A stretch of 6,374 nt of DNA from the NCBI GenBank assembly GCA_964617665.1, contig CAZUAH010000723.1:1-6374 (forward strand), given 5' to 3'. The DNA is from JADHUC01 sp964617665. Lineage in GTDB: Bacteria; Planctomycetota; Planctomycetia; Pirellulales; Pirellulaceae. This document shows, piece after piece, positions 1-5,554 of this stretch. Below the pieces are notes generated by a model. It saw only the letters and a list, made by a program, of their open reading frames with translations, made no database searches and was not told the origin of the DNA. The translations under genes and the position numbers were made by a program. Within the stretch, counting starts at the first letter, position 1, and each line of letters starts with the position of its first letter.

Positions 1-196
1 GAAATAATCACAGAATAAACCACGCGCCAAGACGGAAGATTATGGAGCGGTCACCGATCTGGAAGCGAAATACTCAGTCGATCTATCCTCGCCCGGGCAC
101 GCAGTTCATACGAAAACCGCCCTAGAGTCGTCGCCGACAGCGGCACGAATAGCTGACCTGATACACCCCCCTGACACAGTCCTCGTTCAATCCGAG
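1..196 (+). other. Open-frame region upstream of the nominal start of the first gene
   Basis: The frame of the first gene is open from base 8, just after an in-frame TAA at 5-7, up to the nominal TTG at 197. It would add about 63 residues with a protein-like composition, for example the stretch AARIADLIHPPDTVLVQSEL just before the TTG. No ATG, GTG or TTG occurs in this frame here, only CTG at 59 and 158. An ATG at 42 lies in another frame and stops at 123-125. Either translation starts at a rare codon, or the 5' part of the gene has been lost or frameshifted near the window edge, or this is leader sequence. I see no clear ribosome binding site or promoter. Confidence 0.4.
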
Positions 197-1696
197 TTGT
201 TTCAGTTAGCATGCCTAAGTGGGATTTGCGGCGACTTAATTAACGACCCCGAATTGATCCTGAATAAGGACTACCGCCGTTCTGTTGACGCACTCGTGGC
301 TAATGCTATTCAACGACTCCCGAGTTTCCTGCTATTCGTGAAGGAACTTGCGATCATTCGAGGATTAACGCACCAACAGGTGTTCGAGGCAACGTCGACT
401 GCAACCGATAACACGCCGTTCAAGGGATCGCGGGAAGATGGCAAGTCGGTTTCCTTTACTCTAACGCAGCAGTTTCCACAAAATCGCCCAGAATGGTCGA
501 TGGGCCACTTGATGCTCGCAAGGTCGCGTTCCGACGCCACAATTTCCATCAAGAACACTACGAAGGCTCCGTTTCGCGTTAAGGGTGTTGACCGCGAGTC
601 ACCCGAAACGTCGGCAGAGCCAAGCCACATTACGATTGGATCGGGCGTTCCAGTTCGTGTGAAGACTGCCTCCTTTCGAGGTGCGATGAGGCTTGATGAA
701 GCGAACCAAACGATTCGCCTCGATTTTCGTCGGCTCGCGTTCGACGAAATTGGAAAGCCGGTGATCTTGCAGTTCACGCCAACTTCGGAGGGTGTTGCCA
801 CGTGCAAATTCTCGTTCGTGCCGTCAGAGATGACGGTCGGTGATAGTAGCATTCTGTCGAAAGCTACTTCATTGATGCGAAACGAGGAATTTACCGCGAA
901 GGTCACAATCGAAGGCAAGCCGCTGTCGGACGTTACGAAACTCGACTTGGGGCAAAGTGAGCTATCCGGTCTGGAAGCTCGTCTTCTGCAGGTCAATCGT
1001 GATTGCCCGTCGCCGTTGTTTACGCGGGACGAAGACGTAAAGGCGATTGTCTGCTGCGAGGATTCGCAGTTGGCATCAGTCGTTGAGGGCATACTAGAAA
1101 ACGTTCGCGACACTCGCCCCACCGTTACAACGTTGTTTCTACGATATGCTACAGTCGAGGGTCGTGACTACTACGAAGAGTATCTCGGCATGGCACCACT
1201 TTCATTCGCCTTTAATCCGCCAACCATCGAAGGTGAAGGGATTTCGCAATCAGACATTAACAGTCAGTGGTCCGATGGAAGCACTGACTTCAAGCTGGAG
1301 TCCAGCTTTCGGGAAGAAACGGAAGAACTTGCGAATGACTATCGCGAGTGGGCGAGTGATGTCTCACAGCCGTTTCCCTTCAAATGTGATAACGACCTCC
1401 AATTCCACTACTGCAAAACACGTCTGATGATGGTGTTTCATCGAATCATTGACCGACGGTGGTACAAGGAACGCAAAGTCGTGTTTATCTTTCGCCCCGT
1501 CTCAAAGCCTGAGCGATACGGAGTTGAAATGGAGTATTGGCGGTCTCAGGATGATGCCGAACGGACGGAACTCCTAAATGAGTTGTTTCAGAAGGCCGCA
1601 GCACAAGAGGCCGCACAGAAAGAGAAAGAGCAATCGAAGCAGGAGATGGACAAGGTTGTTGGGAATGAAGCCTCACATGACGATGCCGAGTCGTGA
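197..1696 (+). CDS. Hypothetical protein, uncharacterised, about 500 residues
   Basis: I do not recognise the family. With the TTG start the protein has 499 residues. Residues 1-65 look helical and moderately hydrophobic. Residues about 80-260 are rich in alternating Val/Ile/Thr/Phe patterns that suggest beta structure. Residues about 365-440 are aromatic and charged, with several Trp, Tyr and Cys. The last ~40 residues are a Glu/Gln/Lys/Ala-rich tail, probably helical or coiled-coil, ending in acidic residues. There is no signal peptide, no clear membrane segment, and no nucleotide-binding or catalytic motif that I can name, so a cytoplasmic location is likely. Codon use is more mixed and apparently less GC-rich than in the sulfatases downstream, and a 255-base gap follows, so it is probably not part of the sulfatase unit. 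The start is doubtful: TTG has no good ribosome site and the frame is open back to base 8. That the long frame is coding is fairly safe; its function is unknown. Confidence 0.7.
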   Translation: MFQLACLSGICGDLINDPELILNKDYRRSVDALVANAIQRLPSFLLFVKELAIIRGLTHQQVFEATSTATDNTPFKGSREDGKSVSFTLTQQFPQNRPEWSMGHLMLARSRSDATISIKNTTKAPFRVKGVDRESPETSAEPSHITIGSGVPVRVKTASFRGAMRLDEANQTIRLDFRRLAFDEIGKPVILQFTPTSEGVATCKFSFVPSEMTVGDSSILSKATSLMRNEEFTAKVTIEGKPLSDVTKLDLGQSELSGLEARLLQVNRDCPSPLFTRDEDVKAIVCCEDSQLASVVEGILENVRDTRPTVTTLFLRYATVEGRDYYEEYLGMAPLSFAFNPPTIEGEGISQSDINSQWSDGSTDFKLESSFREETEELANDYREWASDVSQPFPFKCDNDLQFHYCKTRLMMVFHRIIDRRWYKERKVVFIFRPVSKPERYGVEMEYWRSQDDAERTELLNELFQKAAAQEAAQKEKEQSKQEMDKVVGNEASHDDAES

Positions 1697-1951
1697 ATAG
1701 CAACAATGTTCGTAGCGGCGTACTGATACTAGCTGCGACCAACTTCGCAATGTCTCCTGTTTTCAAACTCAGGCGGAATCGAAGGTGGAGTGAATCCGTC
1801 AGCCCAACGGCACTCGACAAAACTCGAGGTTCTTGCGTTAGATTTAGCGCGGAACGGTAGCGGGTACTTGACGCGCAACGATTGTGCGCTGTTCAACCGC
1901 GGCAAGCAGCGGCTGATCCTCGACTCATGACGACGAACATAGAAAGACAAC
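1697..1951. other. Intergenic region with protein-like small frames and a hairpin
   Basis: This 255-base gap lies between the hypothetical gene and the first sulfatase. Two short + strand frames look more protein-like than chance. One is ATG 1750 to stop 1858-1860 (36 residues, starting MSPVFKLRRN). The other is open from 1733 to the stop at 1928-1930, with a possible GTG at 1790, and contains KLEVLALDLARNGSGYLTR. They overlap in different frames, so at most one is real. The stretch may instead be a remnant or a dispersed repeat. No convincing -35/-10 pair was found; a TTGACG at 1868-1873 has no matching -10. A promoter for the sulfatase is expected here but cannot be placed. Confidence 0.4.
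1860..1900 (+). repeat. Imperfect hairpin with GTAG at its foot, in the gap before the first sulfatase
   Basis: GCGG at 1860-1863 pairs with CCGC at 1897-1900, TTGA 1868-1871 with TCAA 1893-1896, and GCGCA 1873-1877 with TGCGC 1885-1889, around a 7-base loop. This gives about 13 base pairs interrupted by a 4-base bulge and small internal mismatches. A GTAG sits at 1857-1860 at the foot, as in the two better elements downstream. It lacks a T-tract, so it is a weak terminator candidate. It could be a decayed REP-like unit or a regulatory hairpin. The pairing is visible; the role is not. Confidence 0.4.
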
Positions 1952-3982
1952 ATGAAAAACACCCTCAGCCTGCTTCTGCTTCTTCTGTTGATGGCAACCG
2001 CAGCCGCTGCCGAGCCTCCGAAGAGCATCGTCCTAATCCTGGCGGACGATCTCGGATGGGCCGATACCACGTTGTACGGAAGAACGTCGCTGTACGAGAC
2101 GCCGAATATCCAGCGGCTCGCCGCACGCGGCATGACTTTTTCCAGTGCTTATGCGAGTCCGATCTGTTCGCCAACACGTGCCAGTATCATGACCGGCCAG
2201 AATCCCGCTCGGCAGGGTATGACATCGCCGGCAGCGCATCTGGAGGCCGAGCGGTTTGAAGCGATCGCGAGTGAGAACGGACCGCCGCATCAGAAATGTA
2301 CCAATGTCAAATCGGCGACGCGGCTGGATCCGTCCTTACCGACGCTGGGGAAGGTGCTGAAAGGCGCAGGTTATGCGACGGCGCATTTCGGTAAATGGCA
2401 TCTGGGACGGGAGCCGCATTCTCCGCTGGAGCTTGGGTTTGATGTCGACATCCCGCACTGGTACGGCCCGGGACCAAAGACCAGTTACCTTGCGCCTTGG
2501 GGTTACCCGAACTTCAAAGAAGGAACGCCGGGGAAACACATTGAAGACCGCATGGCGGAAGAGGCAGTCGCGTGGTTGAACGGGCGCGATCGCACCAAGC
2601 CGTTCTTCATGAACTACTGGCAGTTCTCCGTGCATGCGCCGTTCGGTGCCAAGCCCGAGTTGATCGACCGTTACCGCGCGAAACTTGCTCGTAGCCACGC
2701 TCGCCAGAGCGTGGGCGGTGACTCTCCGCGGTCTGGCGAGCGCAGCTACGAGAAGATCGCCCAGCAGTCACCGACCTACGCCGCGATGGTGCGTTCCTTG
2801 GATGACGCGGTCGGAAGCCTGCTCGACGCCCTCGACGCCGAGGGGATTGCGGAGGAAACCGTCATCGTCTTCTACTCGGACAACGGCGGTAACATTCACT
2901 GCGGCCTCGAAGAGACCGACGCCTCAGGCGAAAAGTACATCACGGCCATCACCAGCAACCATCCGCTGCGCGGCGGCAAAGGCGGCATTCACGAGGGCGG
3001 CATCCGCGTTCCGGCCGTTGTCGTCTGGCCCGGTGTCACCAAACCCGGCTCGCGCAGTGACACGCGCATTCAATCGACGGATCTGTATCCGACGATCCTT
3101 CGCATGCTGAACGTCGAGCAACCCAAAGACTACGTGATCGACGGCGTTGATTTCGCCAAAGCACTTCGCGGCGAAGAGATGGATCGCGGGCCGATGTTCA
3201 CGCTCGTGCCGGGACATGGGAACACGCCACAGTGGCTTCCGCCGTCGATGTCGGTACACCACGATGACTGGAAACTGATCCGCACGTTTCATTACGGCGA
3301 GGACGGGAAGCACGAATATCGACTGTACAACCTCCGTGATGATATCGGTGAAAACAGTAACCTCGCAGCGGTTCACCCGGAGAAGGTCAAAGAGCTGGAC
3401 AAGTTGATTGAGGACTACATCGCAGCAGTAGATGTCGTCGTGCCGCTACCCAATCCGAACTTCGATCCGGCAAAGTTCGATCCGTCGAAGATCGGCGTCC
3501 AGGCCGGCGGCTTGAAGATGCCTCCCGCCCTTAAGACTCCCAGGAAAGCCGGTCCAGTCGCGACCGTCAACAAGGCATCGATGCGGGGATGGACTGCCAA
3601 GGGCGCTGATGTGTCGGTCGAATCCGGTTCGCTTAAGATCACCGCCGCCGGTCGTCAGCCCCTTCTCGTCAATGCCAAGTTGCGGGTGGATGGTCCTGCG
3701 GAAGCCAGACTTCGGATAAGGACACCGGCCGATGGGACCGCTCGACTGCAGTGGCGCACCGAGACGCAGGCACTCTTTCCGACAAGCGGGCAAAGCAAAT
3801 CATTCAAAATCGTTGGCGGCGACTGGCAAGAGTTGACCGTGCCTCTCGCCGTCGAAGGCCGCCTCGTCCACGTGCGATTTTTCCCTCCGGCTCAGAAGCA
3901 GCCTGTGGAGATCGACTGGATTGAGATCGGTTCGGCTGAAGGAAACGACAAGGAAAGACAGCGTTGGGATTTCAGAGATTGA
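1952..3982 (+). CDS. Secreted type-I (formylglycine) sulfatase with C-terminal accessory domain
   Basis: Predicted to hydrolyse sulfate esters, probably on a sulfated polysaccharide, outside the cytoplasm. Residues 1-20 form a signal peptide with a leucine run and an alanine-rich cleavage site before Glu21. Family S1 motifs follow in order: metal-binding Asp32-Asp33 in LADDLGW; Cys72-Ser-Pro-Thr-Arg76, with Cys72 the formylglycine site; GYATAHFGKWHLG at 140-152 with Lys148 and His150; His228 in SVHAPF; Asp310-Asn311 in SDNGG; Lys343 in LRGGKGG. The usual core ends near residue 500. Residues about 544-670 form an extra beta-rich region, perhaps a carbohydrate-binding-like sandwich, making the protein longer than a plain sulfatase. 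The ATG at 1952 is chosen because it gives the signal peptide directly; the ribosome site is weak (AGAAAG, 1941-1946). Residues about 246-267 are encoded by an inserted palindromic repeat. Family is certain; substrate is unknown. A formylglycine-generating enzyme must be supplied from elsewhere. Confidence 0.96.
   Translation: MKNTLSLLLLLLLMATAAAAEPPKSIVLILADDLGWADTTLYGRTSLYETPNIQRLAARGMTFSSAYASPICSPTRASIMTGQNPARQGMTSPAAHLEAERFEAIASENGPPHQKCTNVKSATRLDPSLPTLGKVLKGAGYATAHFGKWHLGREPHSPLELGFDVDIPHWYGPGPKTSYLAPWGYPNFKEGTPGKHIEDRMAEEAVAWLNGRDRTKPFFMNYWQFSVHAPFGAKPELIDRYRAKLARSHARQSVGGDSPRSGERSYEKIAQQSPTYAAMVRSLDDAVGSLLDALDAEGIAEETVIVFYSDNGGNIHCGLEETDASGEKYITAITSNHPLRGGKGGIHEGGIRVPAVVVWPGVTKPGSRSDTRIQSTDLYPTILRMLNVEQPKDYVIDGVDFAKALRGEEMDRGPMFTLVPGHGNTPQWLPPSMSVHHDDWKLIRTFHYGEDGKHEYRLYNLRDDIGENSNLAAVHPEKVKELDKLIEDYIAAVDVVVPLPNPNFDPAKFDPSKIGVQAGGLKMPPALKTPRKAGPVATVNKASMRGWTAKGADVSVESGSLKITAAGRQPLLVNAKLRVDGPAEARLRIRTPADGTARLQWRTETQALFPTSGQSKSFKIVGGDWQELTVPLAVEGRLVHVRFFPPAQKQPVEIDWIEIGSAEGNDKERQRWDFRD
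2688..2752. repeat. REP/BIME-like paired palindrome inside the first sulfatase gene
   Basis: Two inverted arms, 2688-2709 and 2731-2752, match at 19 of 22 positions. Each arm also opens a GTAG-footed hairpin of its own. On the + strand GTAG 2691-2694 is followed by CCACGCTC (2695-2702), loop GCCA and GAGCGTGG (2707-2714), a perfect 8-bp stem. On the - strand GTAG (bases 2749-2746) is followed by an equivalent hairpin spanning 2745-2726, again with loop GCCA and one C/C mismatch. The units are separated by 11 bases. This is the layout of a bacterial interspersed mosaic element made of two REP units, of the kind mobilised by RAYT transposases. The sulfatase reads through it without a stop, giving about 22 Arg/Ser/Gly-rich residues between His228 and the conserved region beginning SPTYAAMV. 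The structure is directly visible; mobility is inferred. Confidence 0.8.
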
Positions 3983-4080
3983 GTAGGCCGGATCAAGCGA
4001 AGCGACGCTCCGGCGATCTGGAACTCACCGTGAATCACAGATGCCGGAACAGCGTCGCTTTGCTCCTCGGTCCGGCCTAC
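3983..4080. repeat. REP/BIME-like inverted repeat directly after the first sulfatase gene
   Basis: The left arm (3983-4014) and right arm (4043-4080) are near reverse complements. They share GTAGGCCGGA, AAGCGACGCT (3999 onward on the left) and CCGGC, and the spacer continues the pairing with ATCTG 4016-4020 and CAGAT 4038-4042. Each arm alone forms a hairpin: GCCGGA 3987-3992 with TCCGGC 4009-4014, and GCCGGA 4043-4048 with TCCGGC 4071-4076. Each hairpin has GTAG at its foot (3983-3986 on +, 4080-4077 on -). The element begins on the base after the TGA stop. Such elements can stabilise upstream mRNA or attenuate read-through, so it could uncouple the first sulfatase from the next pair. There is no T-tract for a standard intrinsic terminator. 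Confidence 0.85.
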
Positions 4081-4142
4081 GCGCTTTCAACAGGCTGCAA
4101 ACCGAAGGCCAGCGCTTGCCGCCCGCCGCAGTGATAGGAATC

Positions 4143-4146
4143 GGAG
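4143..4146 (+). promoter_or_regulatory. Ribosome binding site of the second sulfatase
   Basis: GGAG lies 4 bases before the ATG at 4151, with a second purine patch (TAGGAA) about ten bases earlier. The close spacing is tight but usable, and it supports the ATG at 4151, which is also followed directly by a signal sequence. Confidence 0.5.
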
Positions 4147-4150
4147 CAAG

Positions 4151-5554
4151 ATGAACATCAAACGACAGAAAGCCCTTCTAACAGCGACAGCAATTGTCGT
4201 GTTGGCTTGCCTGCCCGTTCTTGGGGCACAGCCTGAAGAGGTGCGAGCAGCGGACGTGAGATGGCCGAATTTCGTATTCATGTTCGCCGACGATCTTGGC
4301 TATCGGGATCTCGCCTGCTATGGCCATCCCTATGCCAAGACGCCCACGCTGGACAAACTGGCTTCCGAAGGCACGCTGTTCACCCAGGCTTACGCGGCCG
4401 GGCAAACCTGTAGCCCGAGCCGGACCGGGATCATGACAGGCCTCGGTTGGCAGCGGTTTGCCAGAAGCCCCGCTCGTTTCGGTTTCGGGGACCGAGTCAC
4501 GGTAACTGAGCTCCTGAACAAGGCCGGCTACGCGACCGGGCATTTCGGGAAGTGGCATATCGGCCCGATCAAGGAGCGTGCCGCCGGGGTCTACGGCGTT
4601 GACGAATACGATCGCTGCGGACCACATGACATATACCAGGCCGTCATACCCGAGGGGCGAGATGCCCCGATCTATGAAAAGGCCGTCGAGTTCATAGAGA
4701 AGAACAAAGACCGCCCGTTCTACGTGAACGTCTGGGGCTTCTCCACGCACTTCCCCGTCGTGTCCCATTCCGACCACCTGGCCGAGTTCAAGGACGCAAA
4801 GGTTAACCCGGCCGACTTCTCCGAGCACATGCGGGCCAGGTTCCGGGACTGCGTCGAGGTCGGCGGCGATCTCAACGAATCGATGCGGCACTACCTGGCC
4901 AACGTCTATGCGCTGGACAGAAACGTTGCGAGCCTGCTGAAGGCGATCGATGACTTGGGGCTGCGCGACAATACTGTCGTTGTCTTCTCCAGCGACCAAG
5001 GTCCTGACGTGGTCAGGCTCGACGACGGCAGGTACGGCAAGGAATACAAGTACAAGGAGGGCGATGAGAACATGCTGGGAGACACCAGTCCTCTCCGGGG
5101 CACCAAGCACACGGTCTTGGAGGGGGGCCTGAGGGTCCCGTTCATCATCCGCTGGCCGGGCAAGGTCAAGGCCGGTTGCGTCGACGACGCCAGTGTCATC
5201 GGCGGCGTCGATTGGCTCCCGAGCATCTGCAAGCTCGCCGGGGTCGAAGCTCCGCAAGACATCGACGGCGAGGATGTGTCCGACATGTGGCTTGGCACGC
5301 AGCGGGCGCGTCGGAAGCCGCTGTTCTGGCGAGGGCACGAGGGGCTTACCATCCGCGATGGCAAGTGGCGGTACTACCGCGGAAGGCAGGGGGACGAGCT
5401 CTATGACCTCTCCAATGACCCCGGAGAAGCCCGAAATCTCGCGCAGAAGCACCCCGAAGTCACCGCCAGGCTGCGCACGAAGGCGCTGGCGTGGGAAGAG
5501 GAGCTGCCGAAACCCCTGCCCATCAACGTGCTCTTCACGAGAAGGAACAACTGA
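4151..5554 (+). CDS. Exported type-I (formylglycine) sulfatase
   Basis: A 467-residue sulfatase of family S1, close to the usual core length and without the extra C-terminal domain of the previous gene. Residues 1-26 are an export signal (basic start, then hydrophobic ALLTATAIVVLA). Cys20 in VLAC resembles a weak lipobox, so a lipoprotein is possible, but signal peptidase I cleavage near 26 or 33 is equally plausible. Motifs: metal-binding Asp47-Asp48 in FADDLGY; Cys87-Ser-Pro-Ser-Arg91, with Cys87 the formylglycine residue; GYATGHFGKWHIG at 126-138 (Lys134, His136); His200 in STHFP; Asp282-Gln283 in SDQG, Gln standing where many relatives have Asn; Lys319 in LRGTKH. It ends with the typical LYDLSNDPGEARNLA segment. 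Its stop codon overlaps the start of the next sulfatase, a clear paralog (shared HPYAKTP, FGFGDR, PFYVNVW). The pair is probably co-transcribed and may act on one substrate, which I cannot name. Confidence 0.96.
   Translation: MNIKRQKALLTATAIVVLACLPVLGAQPEEVRAADVRWPNFVFMFADDLGYRDLACYGHPYAKTPTLDKLASEGTLFTQAYAAGQTCSPSRTGIMTGLGWQRFARSPARFGFGDRVTVTELLNKAGYATGHFGKWHIGPIKERAAGVYGVDEYDRCGPHDIYQAVIPEGRDAPIYEKAVEFIEKNKDRPFYVNVWGFSTHFPVVSHSDHLAEFKDAKVNPADFSEHMRARFRDCVEVGGDLNESMRHYLANVYALDRNVASLLKAIDDLGLRDNTVVVFSSDQGPDVVRLDDGRYGKEYKYKEGDENMLGDTSPLRGTKHTVLEGGLRVPFIIRWPGKVKAGCVDDASVIGGVDWLPSICKLAGVEAPQDIDGEDVSDMWLGTQRARRKPLFWRGHEGLTIRDGKWRYYRGRQGDELYDLSNDPGEARNLAQKHPEVTARLRTKALAWEEELPKPLPINVLFTRRNN
5541..5546 (+). 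promoter_or_regulatory. Ribosome binding site of the third sulfatase, inside the end of the second
   Basis: GAAGGA ends 7 bases before the ATG at 5554 and lies in the last codons of the upstream gene. Together with the overlapping TGATG stop/start it supports translational coupling and fixes the start of the third sulfatase. Confidence 0.6.

Noticed and set aside
310..1122. 270-codon - strand open frame opposite the first gene
   Set aside because: Ser/Arg-rich low-quality composition. The + strand frame is longer and has better hydrophobic patterning.
1868..1896. TTGACG as a -35 box for the first sulfatase
   Set aside because: No TATAAT-like hexamer lies 16-18 bases downstream, and the bases are part of the hairpin stem.
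1882..2259. 125-codon + frame overlapping the start of the first sulfatase
   Set aside because: It overlaps the signal peptide and active-site region of a certain gene in another frame, and its translation is Arg/Ser-rich and motif-free.
3983..4080. Enterobacterial contamination suggested by the GTAGGCCGGAT-like core
   Set aside because: The element is flanked directly by sulfatase genes of one style, and the rest of each arm is unlike the enterobacterial repeat, so a native REP-like family is more likely.
2688..4080. CRISPR array
   Set aside because: There are only two unlike palindromic elements, with no regularly spaced direct repeats or spacers.
4997..5002. Asp282-Gln283 instead of Asp-Asn in the second sulfatase as a defective metal site
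   Set aside because: Gln in place of Asn at this position is a common variation in the sulfatase family, and all other catalytic residues are present.
4178..5452. Long - strand open frame of about 424 codons opposite the second sulfatase
   Set aside because: It is antisense to a gene with every sulfatase motif in order. High GC and codon bias often leave such antisense frames open, and its translation shows no recognisable motif.
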